Assembly: GCF_003148495.1 (NCBI RefSeq)
Contig: NZ_QGGH01000010.1
Coordinates: 1-64,000, forward strand
DNA: 64,000 nt
Reading direction: 5' to 3'
Source of the DNA: Mesorhizobium loti
GTDB taxonomy: Bacteria > Pseudomonadota > Alphaproteobacteria > Rhizobiales > Rhizobiaceae
Program-made: the position numbers and the translations under genes
Shown: positions 34,486 through 43,850 of the stretch, piece after piece
How the letters are laid out: each line of letters begins with the position of its first letter
How positions within the stretch are numbered: the first letter of the stretch is position 1
The notes under the pieces: model-generated
What the model saw: only the letters and a program-made list of their open reading frames with translations
What the model was told of the DNA's origin: nothing
The model's database searches: none

Positions 34486-36099
34486 TTACGCTACTGCTGC
34501 GACCATGTGGCGGGCGCGTGCAGACTGCACCCCCTTGATCAGATCGGCGCCCTTTTCGCCGATCATCATCGTTGGCCCATTCGTGTTGCCGCTGATCAGG
34601 ACTGGCATGATCGACGAGTCGATCACCCGCAGACCGTCGATTCCGCGCACGCGCAGTTCGGGATCGACGACCGCGGTCTCGTCGACGCCCATCTTGCAGG
34701 TGCCGACTGGGTGATAGTCGCAGCAGGCATATTGCCTGATGTAGGCCATCAGTTCCTCGTCGGTCTTCGCAGTCGGCCCTGGCAACCGTTCGACCTTGAT
34801 GAACTTGGCGATCTCGCTTTGTGTCAGCACCTCCCGGATGATCCGCACTGATTTCAGCGCCATGCCGCGATCATAGGGGTCGGACAGATAATTGGGGTCG
34901 ACCAGCGGCTCGTCGGCGGGGTTTGATGAGCGCAGCTTGACGGATCCAATGCTGCGCGGCCGAAGGAATGTCGAATTGATGGTAAAGCCATGCCCGTCGA
35001 GCCGCGTCTGGCCGCCGCGCACCACCATCGCTGGCGCGATGTGAATCTGAAGGTCGGGCCGCTTCGCTCCGTCGCTCTGGAAGAAGCCACCGCCCTCGAC
35101 GATGACCGAGGCGGCAGGGCCATTGCGATAGAGCAGCCACCGTATGCCGTGCAGCAGCGCCTTGGGATAGCGATCCTCGCCGTCATAGCTGATCGGATCC
35201 CTGAGCGTCAGATGGACGTTGGTGCAGAGATGATCCTGCAGGTTCCGGCCGACACCGCTGAGATCGGCGACCGGCGCGATGCCGAGAGCTTTCAACTCGT
35301 CGGCCGGTCCAATACCCGACAGCATCAGCAAGCGCGGCGAGTTTATGGCCCCTGCCGATAGGATCACCTCGCTTTCGGCGCGCAGCACCTTCCGCGACTT
35401 ACCCTCGGAAAGTTCGACGCCGACGGCGCGGCCTTTCTCGACAACGATCCGTGCGACCCGGGCGTGTGTCATGACCGTCAGATTGGGGCGGCCGCTAACC
35501 GGGTGCAGATAGGACACAGCCGATGAGCGGCGGCGCCCGTCGCGGCAGGTGACCTGGTAGAAGCCTGCACCATACATGGTGTCGCCGTTGAAGTCTGGAT
35601 TGTAGGGCAGCCCATATTGTTGCACGGCGCGGACAAAGGCCCGGGTCAATGGATGCGGGCCGACCTGATCCGACACCGCGAGTGGACCACCCTGGCCATG
35701 ATAGCGATTGGCAAGCCGGTCATTGTCCTCGGATTTGCGGAAATAGGGCAAGATATCCTCATAAGCCCAGCCGTCGTTTCCGAGTGCTGCCCAATTGTCG
35801 TAGTCCTCCTTTTGGCATCGGATATAGATCATTGCGTTGATTGAGCTCGACCCGCCGAGCGTCTTGCCTTGCGGATACCAGATAGAGCGGTTGTCGAGGT
35901 TCGTCTGCGGCACCGTGTGGAACCGCCAGTTGACGCCCGGCCCAAACAGCTTGCCGATGCCGCCAGGAATATGGATCATCGGATTCCAATCCCGGCTGCC
36001 GGCTTCCAGCAGCAGGACCTTGACGTCGGGATCCTCGGACAAGCGGTTGGCCAGCACGCAACCGGCCGAGCCTGCGCCGACAATGATGTAATCCCACAT
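34486..36099 (-). CDS. GMC-family choline/alcohol dehydrogenase
   Basis: The 537-residue flavoprotein is close to the BetA branch: the FAD loop YIIVGAGSAGCVLANRLSEDPDVKVLLLEAG, the GMC signature GKTLGGSSSINAMIYIRCQKEDYDNW, and the active-site pair in CDYHPVGTCKMG (His) and SGNTNGPTMMIGEKGAD (Asn). It should oxidise a primary alcohol to an aldehyde, which the aldehyde dehydrogenase of the same operon could take further. No betaine genes are nearby, so choline is not assumed as substrate. Confidence 0.87.
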   Translation of the reverse strand: MWDYIIVGAGSAGCVLANRLSEDPDVKVLLLEAGSRDWNPMIHIPGGIGKLFGPGVNWRFHTVPQTNLDNRSIWYPQGKTLGGSSSINAMIYIRCQKEDYDNWAALGNDGWAYEDILPYFRKSEDNDRLANRYHGQGGPLAVSDQVGPHPLTRAFVRAVQQYGLPYNPDFNGDTMYGAGFYQVTCRDGRRRSSAVSYLHPVSGRPNLTVMTHARVARIVVEKGRAVGVELSEGKSRKVLRAESEVILSAGAINSPRLLMLSGIGPADELKALGIAPVADLSGVGRNLQDHLCTNVHLTLRDPISYDGEDRYPKALLHGIRWLLYRNGPAASVIVEGGGFFQSDGAKRPDLQIHIAPAMVVRGGQTRLDGHGFTINSTFLRPRSIGSVKLRSSNPADEPLVDPNYLSDPYDRGMALKSVRIIREVLTQSEIAKFIKVERLPGPTAKTDEELMAYIRQYACCDYHPVGTCKMGVDETAVVDPELRVRGIDGLRVIDSSIMPVLISGNTNGPTMMIGEKGADLIKGVQSARARHMVAAVA

Positions 36100-36176
36100 A
36101 TTCTGCCTCCACTCGCGCCCGAAGGCGCCTGTTCACCGGCGCCGCGAGACCGGCCGCCGGCCCTTGCTCCTCAGTC

Positions 36177-36953
36177 CTATTCGCCCCTGAAGACAGGCGC
36201 CCGTTTCTCGGCAAAGGCTCGCAGCCCTTCAATCCGGTCCTCCTTGCCGAACGCCTCGACGGCCAGCCGGTGCTCGATCTCGAGCCCGTTTTGCAGGTCG
36301 CTTTCGAATGCCGCCTGAACGGCCTTCTTGGCATAGGGCGTGATGGCAACTGACTTGGCGGCGATGGCAGCGGCGATCTCCAGCGCGCGCGGCAGGAGCC
36401 TGTCGGCCGCCACGACCTCGCTGACAAGTCCTTTGCGCTCCGCGAGCGCCGCATCGACCATGTCGCCTGTCAGCACCATCTGCATGGCAAAGGATTTGCC
36501 GACCAGGCGCGGCAGGCGCTGCGTGCCGCCATCGCCAGGGAATGAACCGATCTTGATTTCCGGCGTCGCGAATTGAGCTGTCTGCGAAGCAATGATGATG
36601 TCGCACAGCAGCGCGAGCTCCAGCCCGCCGCCCAGAGCATAACCATTGACGGCGGCAATGATGGGCTTGGAGAATGCCTCTATGGCGCGCCAGCAGGCCA
36701 GTCGGTCGGGATCGGTGTAAGAGGCGACGCCGCGCTCCAGCATGTCGGAAATATCGGCGCCCGCCGCGAAGGCGCGGCCAGCACCTGTCAGCACCAAGCA
36801 ACCGACTGCCGCATCGGCATCACAGCTGGCGAGCAAATCGCGCAGTTCACCGAGCAGCGCCTTGGAAAGCGCGTTCAGCTTTTCAGGCCGATTGAGCGTC
36901 AGCAGCCGTATGCCCGGCGCTGGTTCTGATGCCTGCACAAGGCGATCCGTCAT
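36177..36953 (-). CDS. Enoyl-CoA hydratase/isomerase (crotonase) family protein
   Basis: The 258-residue protein has crotonase landmarks: the oxyanion-hole parts AFAAGADI and NGYALGGGLELALLCD, and ATPEIKIGSFPGDGGTQRLPRLVGK. Glu132 matches the first catalytic glutamate of enoyl-CoA hydratase (Glu144 in the rat enzyme), while the second (Glu164) is replaced by Gln158 in AMQMVLTG. Another crotonase reaction is therefore possible. It lies in the CoA-transferase operon, which provides a CoA thioester substrate. Its stop is 3 bp from the stop-proximal DapA-like neighbour's coordinates, showing tight packing. Confidence 0.82.
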   Translation of the reverse strand: MTDRLVQASEPAPGIRLLTLNRPEKLNALSKALLGELRDLLASCDADAAVGCLVLTGAGRAFAAGADISDMLERGVASYTDPDRLACWRAIEAFSKPIIAAVNGYALGGGLELALLCDIIIASQTAQFATPEIKIGSFPGDGGTQRLPRLVGKSFAMQMVLTGDMVDAALAERKGLVSEVVAADRLLPRALEIAAAIAAKSVAITPYAKKAVQAAFESDLQNGLEIEHRLAVEAFGKEDRIEGLRAFAEKRAPVFRGE

Positions 36954-36956
36954 CGA

Positions 36957-37922
36957 TCAGGCAACCTTCCTATACAGCGTGTCCGAACGCAGGCCGGCCT
37001 TGGCCAGCAGGGCGCGTATCTTCTCGATCTCGGCTGGTGCGGGCTTCATCAGAGGTGGACGGACATGGGATTCATCCAGCCGTCCGAGCAGCACCAGAGC
37101 CTCCTTCATGCGATTGTGCATATCGAGAAGCGGCGCGTCGTAAAAGGCCCTGACTGTCGGGTAGATGCGATCGTTGATCGCCTTGGCCGCCTTGAGATCG
37201 TTTGCTTGCACGGCACGAAACAGCGCAACCTGAAGGCTGGCAATGACACTGCCGGCGCCCGACAGAAGCCCGTCGCAGCCAAGTGCCAGGGAGCCGAGCA
37301 GCCAGGCACTGTGGGTGGTAAGGGTGTTGACCTGACGGTCGAGAGCTTTCAGGTCGCGTATCTGGCGTTCATGCAAATTGCCATCGCCGCACTGGTCCTT
37401 GATCGCGACGATCGAGGGAAAGCGGCGGCAGAGTTCGAGCAACGTCGGCAGTGGGTAAGCAAGGTTCGATGCCAGTGGGTACTGGAACAGGATGATCGGC
37501 AGTTTGGACGCATCTGTGATGCGCTTGAGATGCTCGACGATCATCTCCGGCCGTAGGTGGCCACCGAGCGTCATGAAGTCAGGCGGGAAAACCAGCAGCG
37601 CGTCGGCACCCTCCCGCTCCGCGTAGGCGGCGATACGTGCGGCCTCAAGGCTGGAGTTTGTATAGACACCGACAATAGTCGGAACCTGGTCCTGCAGCAC
37701 ATCCTTGGTTATCACGATCGCGCGGTATTGTTCGTCGATGGTGAGCGCATGCACTTCGGCCGCATGACCATTGATGGTGATGCCGGAGATGCCTTCGACC
37801 GAGGAGACGTCAGCGAGGTGCTTGCGGTAGGCACTTTCGTCAACATCCAAATCGGCGGTGAACGGCATCAGGCAGGCCGGAATGACGCCATGGGCAGCAA
37901 ACGGTTTCTTGTCGCTCGTCAT
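36957..37922 (-). CDS. Dihydrodipicolinate synthase (DapA/NanA)-family aldolase
   Basis: The 321-residue TIM-barrel protein has the Schiff-base Lys175 in IVAIKDQCGDG and the proton-relay Tyr148 in LFQYP. The family GTTGE loop is replaced by NGHAAE, so the pyruvate-carboxylate contact differs from classic DHDPS and a non-lysine-biosynthetic aldolase or dehydratase is likely. It is encoded between a sugar-type binding protein and the crotonase gene, suggesting cleavage or dehydration of a 2-keto acid derived from the imported compound. Confidence 0.82.
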   Translation of the reverse strand: MTSDKKPFAAHGVIPACLMPFTADLDVDESAYRKHLADVSSVEGISGITINGHAAEVHALTIDEQYRAIVITKDVLQDQVPTIVGVYTNSSLEAARIAAYAEREGADALLVFPPDFMTLGGHLRPEMIVEHLKRITDASKLPIILFQYPLASNLAYPLPTLLELCRRFPSIVAIKDQCGDGNLHERQIRDLKALDRQVNTLTTHSAWLLGSLALGCDGLLSGAGSVIASLQVALFRAVQANDLKAAKAINDRIYPTVRAFYDAPLLDMHNRMKEALVLLGRLDESHVRPPLMKPAPAEIEKIRALLAKAGLRSDTLYRKVA

Positions 37923-37945
37923 CGGAATTCCTTTTTCGAGATTGT

Positions 37946-37973
37946 GGGACGCCGCGTGATCGGGCGGCGTCCC
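37946..37973 (-). terminator. Intercistronic stem-loop after the sugar-type binding-protein gene
   Basis: GGGACGCCGC and GCGGCGTCCC pair perfectly over 10 bp around an eight-base loop, 21 bp after the binding-protein stop. The next gene starts 24 bp further on, so it is probably an attenuator or mRNA stabiliser that keeps binding-protein mRNA abundant. Confidence 0.6.
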
Positions 37974-37993
37974 CTTGTTCGTGGAAGACTGTC

Positions 37994-38941
37994 TCAGAAG
38001 CCCTTGCCGATCATGTCGGCGATGTTGTCGGGCGTCACCGAAACCGTGGGCAGGGTGATCGTCTCAGGGACCTCCTCACCCTTGGCCACCTTGTAGGCGG
38101 TCTCGATCCCTTCCGGCGCCACGAAAGGATAGACGAAGGTTGCGGCGAGCTTGCCCTGTTTGACCGCCTCGAAGGCCGTTTCCTGGCCGTCGATACCGAC
38201 CACCGCCACTTCATTGAGCCGCCCGGCGGCCTCCAGTACCTGGATCGCGCCGAGCGCCATCTCGTCATTGTGCGCGTACACGGCCTGGATCTGGCCAGGC
38301 CCAAAGCGCTGCACCATGTCCTCCATGAACTTCACCGCCTTGTCGCGGGTATAGTCACAGTTCTGCGATGCAATCACCTTCATGTCAGGGTGCTTTGCTA
38401 TCGCTTCGGCAAATCCCTTGTTGCGATCGATGGTGGCCGATGCCCCAGCCGTCCCCTGCAACTCGATGATGTTGCCCTTGCCGTTCAGTTTCTTCGCGAG
38501 GAATTCGCCAGCGCCAACGCCGAGCGGCAGGTTCTCGCCACCGACATGGACGGTGACGGGCGTGTTGACCTTGCGGTCGAGCGTCACAACCTTGATGCCA
38601 GCGTCCATTGCTTCCTTGACGACCGGCGTCAGTGCCTGCTCCGTCAGGGGCGAGATCATCAGCACCTTGATGCCTTGTGCGATCAGGCTTTCGACATCGG
38701 CCACCTGCTTGGAAGCATCATTGTTACCGTCAGTGACGATGAGATCGACATCCGGATAATGCTCGGCTGCGTACTTCTTGTTGCCCTCCACCATGGCCAC
38801 GCGCCAAGGATGGTTCATGGTGCCTTGGCTGAAGCCGATCTTGATTTTCTCCTGAGCCAAAGCCAGGCCCGGCATCATGCCGCCCAATACCAAGGTTGCG
38901 GCTATTGCAGTGGTTTGTAGGAAATGTCTGCGACTGGTCAT
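37994..38941 (-). CDS. Sugar-type ABC transporter periplasmic binding protein (RbsB-like)
   Basis: The 315-residue protein begins with a signal peptide containing twin arginines (TSRRHFLQTT), which fits a Tat signal. The mature part follows the RbsB pattern: KIGFSQGTMNHPWRVAMVEGNKKYA, ALIAQ-like LIAQGIKVLMISPLTEQAL, and VYAHNDEMALGAIQVLEAAGR. It binds a sugar, polyol or similar ligand (family 4B) and feeds the permease and two-domain ATPase of the same operon. Confidence 0.86.
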   Translation of the reverse strand: MTSRRHFLQTTAIAATLVLGGMMPGLALAQEKIKIGFSQGTMNHPWRVAMVEGNKKYAAEHYPDVDLIVTDGNNDASKQVADVESLIAQGIKVLMISPLTEQALTPVVKEAMDAGIKVVTLDRKVNTPVTVHVGGENLPLGVGAGEFLAKKLNGKGNIIELQGTAGASATIDRNKGFAEAIAKHPDMKVIASQNCDYTRDKAVKFMEDMVQRFGPGQIQAVYAHNDEMALGAIQVLEAAGRLNEVAVVGIDGQETAFEAVKQGKLAATFVYPFVAPEGIETAYKVAKGEEVPETITLPTVSVTPDNIADMIGKGF

Positions 38942-39024
38942 TTTTTCACTCCTCCATTGTTTTTCATTTCAGGCTCCAAAGCGCGACGGCCAGCCCTTCC
39001 GGCAAGTGCCGCCGCGCATGGATG

Positions 39025-40020
39025 TCAGGACCGTCTTTTGCGACGGTAGACCTCGAACATCACCGCAGCGATGATGATGGCGCCCTTCACGATCTGCTGC
39101 GTGAAAGGCGATATGCCTAGCAAATTCAATATATTAGCCATGACAGCAATGATCGCGGCGCCGATCACGGTACCGATCACGCCGCCTTCGCCGCCAAACA
39201 GGCTGGTGCCGCCGATAACGACGATCGAAATGGCCTCAAGCTCCAGATTGGTGCCGGCGGTGGGCTCACCAACGGTAAGCCGCGAGACAAAAACCAGGGC
39301 GGTCAGCGCCGACAGCACTCCGGAGATGGCATAGACCGACATCAGCACACGCGGCACGTTGATGCCGGCAAGCCGTGCCGCTTCGGTGTTTGAACCGACC
39401 GCGTAGATCTGGCGACCGAAAGGCGTGTGTCGCAGGATGACGAAAGCCGCGGCCGCGATGGCAACGAAGATCCAGATCGGCACGGGAATGCCGAGGAGAA
39501 AACCGCTGCCCAGATAGGAGAAAGCATCCGAAGCATCGCCTAGCGTCTTCGGTTCGCCGTTGGCGATGGTCATGGCGATGCCACGCCCCATCACCAGCGT
39601 GCCGAGGGTCATGATGAAGGGCGGCATGCCGAAGAAAACGACACCGGCTCCGTTGATGGCGCCGAACAAGGCTCCCATCCCCAGCGCCGCGATCACCGCC
39701 AACGGGATCGGAACGCCCGACGAGAGCAGGAGCGCAGTGGCAACCGCGACGACGCCAACGATGGAGCCGACAGAAAGATCGATGCCGCGCGTCAGAATGA
39801 CGAAGGTCATGCCGACGCTGACGATGCCAAACAGCGCGACCTGGCGGCCGACATTCAAGATGTTGCCGGTCTGGATGAAGCTCGGCGACAGATACACCGC
39901 GAAGGCGCACAACACGATCAGGACCCAGAGCAGGCCAAGGCTTTGCGCCCAGCCTCGCAGGCGTCCCACCGACCCCGGCCGGATCGACGCCAATCCATGT
40001 CCAGTTGTCATCTCAACCAT
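39025..40020 (-). CDS. Sugar-type ABC transporter permease (RbsC-like)
   Basis: The 331-residue protein has about nine hydrophobic segments and the RbsC/YjfF-type signature ILTRGIDLSVGSIVGVVAVATALLL, with the EAA-like GSNTEAARLAGINVPRVLMSVYAISG loop. A GGAGG site lies five bases before the ATG, which itself overlaps the HAD gene stop by 8 nt; an ATG three codons later is also possible. One permease gene implies a homodimeric channel, as in ribose importers. Confidence 0.88.
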   Translation of the reverse strand: MVEMTTGHGLASIRPGSVGRLRGWAQSLGLLWVLIVLCAFAVYLSPSFIQTGNILNVGRQVALFGIVSVGMTFVILTRGIDLSVGSIVGVVAVATALLLSSGVPIPLAVIAALGMGALFGAINGAGVVFFGMPPFIMTLGTLVMGRGIAMTIANGEPKTLGDASDAFSYLGSGFLLGIPVPIWIFVAIAAAAFVILRHTPFGRQIYAVGSNTEAARLAGINVPRVLMSVYAISGVLSALTALVFVSRLTVGEPTAGTNLELEAISIVVIGGTSLFGGEGGVIGTVIGAAIIAVMANILNLLGISPFTQQIVKGAIIIAAVMFEVYRRKRRS

Positions 40021-40855
40021 TCCTTCCTCCCGTTTGGTCAGCCGTTGCGAGGGTTAGTTTCGGCTGCATCAGCCAGGCCACCGCATCGGCCAGTCCCCCA
40101 ACGTCGCAGGACGGTCCGACGAACTGTGCCAAGCGCTTGGCCTCCGGAATCGCGTTGCCGACCGTGACCGCCATTCCGGCCCAGGCCAGCATGGCGAGAT
40201 CGTTTTCGGCGTCGCCGGCAGCGGCGCAGTCTCCCGCTGGAATTCCCAGCTTGGCCGCAACGGTCGCGATGGCGACCTTCTTGGAGGCGTCTGCCGGTCC
40301 GATTTCGAGCAGACGCGGATGCGATCCCGACACCGACAGGCAGTTGCCGAGCTTTTCGCGCAGCGCTCCAAAGGCCCCATGATCGGCCGGCTGAGCTGCA
40401 ACGCACATGATCTTGCCCGGCGTCCCCGGCAGGCCTTCAATCGCGTCCGTCAACAGCAAAGGCTCGTTGGTCACGGCGGCTTCGCGGACGATAAGCGGGT
40501 CTTCGGCAAGCGCGTGAATGGCGGTGCCGGTGAACCACATCGGCCGCACGCCGGCAGCCTGAGCCAATGCCATGGCGTGCAGCGCATCGGCGCGACCGAT
40601 CCGCTGCTCCGACAGCGCGATGCCGGTCGAGACATCGCCGATCCAGGCGCCGTTGAAGCAGATGACGAGGTTGGCAACTCCGAGCCGTTCCGCGTAGGGC
40701 TTCACGCCAAGCGGCGAGCGCGCCGTCGCCAGAACAACTGTGATGCCTGCCTTCCGCACCATGCCCAGCGCGTCGGCCACACGCTGCGGCAGTATATGGT
40801 CGTGTGTAAGCAAGGTACGGTCGACATCGGTGACGATGAGGCGCGGAATGGTCAT
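40013..40855 (-). CDS. Cof-type HAD-IIB phosphatase
   Basis: The 280-residue protein has HAD motif I VTDVDRTLLTHD (nucleophile Asp and general acid Asp), motif II ATARS, and motif IV GDAENDLAMLAWAGMAVTVGNA, with a C2 cap typical of Cof/YidA phosphatases. It probably dephosphorylates a sugar or polyol phosphate. It lies 8 bp downstream of the aldehyde dehydrogenase and overlaps the permease gene, so it is an integral operon member. Confidence 0.85.
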   Translation of the reverse strand: MTIPRLIVTDVDRTLLTHDHILPQRVADALGMVRKAGITVVLATARSPLGVKPYAERLGVANLVICFNGAWIGDVSTGIALSEQRIGRADALHAMALAQAAGVRPMWFTGTAIHALAEDPLIVREAAVTNEPLLLTDAIEGLPGTPGKIMCVAAQPADHGAFGALREKLGNCLSVSGSHPRLLEIGPADASKKVAIATVAAKLGIPAGDCAAAGDAENDLAMLAWAGMAVTVGNAIPEAKRLAQFVGPSCDVGGLADAVAWLMQPKLTLATADQTGGRNG

Positions 40856-40863
40856 GGCTCGCC

Positions 40864-42333
40864 TCAGACCGGAAACACCGGAGCGCGCGGCCCGGTCTGG
40901 ATGAGTAGTGTCTTGAGCTGGGTGAACTCCTCGAAGCCGGCCTGACCCATCTCGTAGCCGAAGCCGGACCCCTTCACCCCGGTGAGCGGCAGCTGCGGCG
41001 CACCGTCGATGATTGTGTTGGCCTGCACCCAGCCGCTTTTCAGGCGTTTGGCGACGGTCAGAACTGTGTCGATGTTCTTGGACCAGATGTAATTGGACAG
41101 CCCATAGGCGGTGTCGTTGGCCAACCGCACCGCGTCATCCACCGTATCGAACCGGGTGATGCTCAGCACCGGGCCAAAGATCTCCTCGCGGAAGATCGTC
41201 ATATGAGGCTCGACCCGGTCGAAGATGGTCGCTTCGTGAAAGTGACCGCCCGCCTTTGTCGCTACGTTGCCACCGAGTATGAGTTGGGCGCCGTCCTCGA
41301 CCCCGCTTTTGACGAAGCCGGCCACCTTGGCCAGATGGTTGTGATCGATCAGCGCGCCGATATCCGTGTCGTCGTCGAATGGGTCACCGACCTTCATCTT
41401 GCGGGAGCGCGCGACCACCTTGGCGATGAAATCGTCGGCGATGGAGGATTGCACGAACAGGCGCGAACCGGAAACGCAGCACTCGCCATTGTTGAAGAAC
41501 ACGCCCATCAGCGCGCCGTCCGCCGCGGCTTCCAGATCCGCATCGGCAAAGACAATATTGGCCGACTTGCCGCCCAGCTCGACCGAGGATTTGACCAGGT
41601 GACGGGACGTGTTGCCGACGACGCGGCTGCCGGTGCGAGTCGAACCGGTGAAGGACACAAAGTCGATGCCCGGGTGCCCGGTCAGATGGTCGCCGGCGGT
41701 TGCGCCATAGCCGCTGACGACATTGAAGGCGCCGGCCGGCACGCCGGCCTCCGCCGCTAGCGCGGCAATCTCGAACGCGGAGCCCGAAGTGAACTCCGAT
41801 GGTTTCAGCACCACAGTGCAGCCGGCGGCGAGCGCAAACGGGACTTTCTGCGACAGGATCAGCGCCGGGAAATTCCATGGCGTGACGAGTGCCACGACAC
41901 CGACCGCTTCGCGGCTGATCAGCGCCGTCTTGCCGTCGCCGATGTTCGTATAGGTGAGGCCGGACATCTGCATTGCGAGCGACGCGGCGTAGCGCGTCAG
42001 GCCGGCGGCACCATCGATGTCGCCGCGCGCGAAGCGGATCGGCTTGCCTGCTTCCTCGACCTCAATCCTGACCAGCCGGTCGCGGTTGATGTGGATCAGA
42101 TCGGCAAGGCGGTTCAGGACCTCGGCGCGCTCCATGCCGCTTCTACGCGGCCACGGCCCTTCCTCGAAAGCGATGCGCGCCGCCTCCACGGCAAGATCGA
42201 CATCCTCGGGCGTGCCATCGGCGAAGCGGGCGACCAGGTCTCCGCTTGCCGGGGACCGGCGCTCGATCGAGCCGGAGCCTGAATTCTCGACAAACCGCCC
42301 GCCGATGAATTGTTGGTAGCTGCGCGTACTCAT
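40864..42333 (-). CDS. NAD(P)-dependent aldehyde dehydrogenase
   Basis: The 489-residue protein is a standard-length ALDH with GVVALVTPWNFPALILSQK, the catalytic Glu in VELGGKSANIVF and the nucleophilic Cys in NNGECCVSGSRL. The cofactor loop FTGSTRTGSRV is present. The ATG at 42333 has GAGGAACG upstream; the frame continues upstream, but that stretch belongs to the ATPase gene. With the GMC dehydrogenase it can convert an alcohol to an acid, which the CoA-transferase could activate. Confidence 0.9.
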   Translation of the reverse strand: MSTRSYQQFIGGRFVENSGSGSIERRSPASGDLVARFADGTPEDVDLAVEAARIAFEEGPWPRRSGMERAEVLNRLADLIHINRDRLVRIEVEEAGKPIRFARGDIDGAAGLTRYAASLAMQMSGLTYTNIGDGKTALISREAVGVVALVTPWNFPALILSQKVPFALAAGCTVVLKPSEFTSGSAFEIAALAAEAGVPAGAFNVVSGYGATAGDHLTGHPGIDFVSFTGSTRTGSRVVGNTSRHLVKSSVELGGKSANIVFADADLEAAADGALMGVFFNNGECCVSGSRLFVQSSIADDFIAKVVARSRKMKVGDPFDDDTDIGALIDHNHLAKVAGFVKSGVEDGAQLILGGNVATKAGGHFHEATIFDRVEPHMTIFREEIFGPVLSITRFDTVDDAVRLANDTAYGLSNYIWSKNIDTVLTVAKRLKSGWVQANTIIDGAPQLPLTGVKGSGFGYEMGQAGFEEFTQLKTLLIQTGPRAPVFPV

Positions 42334-42341
42334 GTCGTTCC

Positions 42342-43835
42342 TCACTGCCAGACCGCGTGGGCCATGATTGTTTCCTCGGTCGCGTGCTCGCCCTCGAGAA
42401 CCGCTGAAATGGTTCCCTCGCGCATGACGATGATGCGATTGCAGAGGCCGAGAATTTCCGGCAATTCGGATGAGACCATCACGACGCTTGCCCCTTGCTT
42501 CGATGTCAGTTCGGCGAGCAGGTCGTAGATTTCGCGCTTGGCTGCGACGTCGACGCCGCGCGTCGGTTCGTCGACCAGCAGGATTTCCGTCCCCGCATGC
42601 AGTTGACGGGCAATGCCGCATTTCTGCTGATTGCCGCCCGACAGCGTGCGGACCTTGGTGCTGGGGCTTGGCGTCTTGATGCGCATCTGCTGAATGAACC
42701 GGGAGACAGCCTCGTGCTCGCGACGGCCGCTGATCAGGCCGCTGCGGGTCAACGACATCATCTGCGAAACGGTGACGTTGAATGCGACCGACTGGTCGAG
42801 GAACAGCCCCTCGGTCTTGCGATCCTCTGGCAGCAGGCCGACGCCGTGCGCAAGCGCCCGGCGCGGCCCGTCGAGGACGACGAGTTGGCCGTCGATCCTA
42901 ATTTCACCTCCATCAATTGGATCGGCGCCGGCGATGGCACGCAGCACTTCGGTCCGGCCCGCGCCGGCAAGCCCGCAGATGCCGACGATCTCGCCCCGCC
43001 GGACATCGAAGGAGATATCCTTCAGCACGCCGCTCCGCGACAGGTTGCGCACCTCAAGACGAATTCCGTCACCCGGTTGCGCGCGCGGCGGAAAGACGTC
43101 CTTGAGTTCACGCCCGACCATATGGCGGATGAGATCGGTCGTGGTCGTCTGGCCAATCGGCATGGAGGCGACGACCTTTCCGTCTCGCAGGACGGTGACC
43201 TCATCGCAGATCTCATAAAGCTCTCTCAGGCGATGCGTGATGTAGATGAACGAAACACCGTGCTCGCTGCTCAGCCGCCTGATCGTCCTGAAAAGGTGTT
43301 CAAGCTCGGCGTCGCCCAGGACGGCGGAAGGCTCGTCGAGCACGACGATACGGGCCTCGCGGGCAATCGCCTTCGCGATCTCGACCATCTGGCGCTGCGC
43401 GACGCTGATGGTGTCGATGCGGACGGCCGGATCGACACGGAAACCCAGCCTGTCGAGGACCTCCTGTGCCAGGGTTTTCGCCCGGCGCCAGTCGATGGTG
43501 CCCAGCCGTGTTCTAGGAAGGCGCCCGAGGAAAATGTTCTCTGCGACCGTCAGGTGCGGAGCCTGGGCGAGCTCCTGGTAGATGACCGCAATCCCAAGCT
43601 CAAGCATGCGCTCTGGCGTGGGAGTAGCCACCACATTCCCGTCGAGGACAACCTGCCCTTCATTGGCCAGGAATGCGCCTGACAGGACGCGCATCAGCGT
43701 CGACTTGCCGGCGCCATTTTCGCCGATCACGCCATGCACGCTGCCCTTGTGCACGGCGAAGCTGACATTGTTCAGCGCATACACACCCGGAAAGCGCTTA
43801 TGGATGCCGCGCATTTCGAGAACTGCGTCCTTCAT
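42342..43835 (-). CDS. Sugar-type ABC transporter ATP-binding protein, two-domain (RbsA/MglA-like)
   Basis: The 497-residue protein contains two ATPase domains. The first has GENGAGKSTLMRVLSG and VVLDEPSAVLGD. The second has the degenerate Walker A GLAGAGRTEVLRAIAG and the signature LSGGNQQKCGIARQL, with VDEPTRGVDV. This is the RbsA pattern in which one site is catalytically weak. The first domain signature region reads SVAQRQMVEIAKAIAREA. The ATG at 43835 follows GGAGA and lies 16 bp below a LacI-type operator. Confidence 0.9.
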   Translation of the reverse strand: MKDAVLEMRGIHKRFPGVYALNNVSFAVHKGSVHGVIGENGAGKSTLMRVLSGAFLANEGQVVLDGNVVATPTPERMLELGIAVIYQELAQAPHLTVAENIFLGRLPRTRLGTIDWRRAKTLAQEVLDRLGFRVDPAVRIDTISVAQRQMVEIAKAIAREARIVVLDEPSAVLGDAELEHLFRTIRRLSSEHGVSFIYITHRLRELYEICDEVTVLRDGKVVASMPIGQTTTTDLIRHMVGRELKDVFPPRAQPGDGIRLEVRNLSRSGVLKDISFDVRRGEIVGICGLAGAGRTEVLRAIAGADPIDGGEIRIDGQLVVLDGPRRALAHGVGLLPEDRKTEGLFLDQSVAFNVTVSQMMSLTRSGLISGRREHEAVSRFIQQMRIKTPSPSTKVRTLSGGNQQKCGIARQLHAGTEILLVDEPTRGVDVAAKREIYDLLAELTSKQGASVVMVSSELPEILGLCNRIIVMREGTISAVLEGEHATEETIMAHAVWQ

Positions 43836-43850
43836 CACGTCATCTCCAAA

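Noticed and set aside
34486..36099. Choline dehydrogenase betA
   Set aside because: The protein is of the BetA branch, but no betB, betI or choline transporter is adjacent, so a generic GMC alcohol dehydrogenase call is safer.
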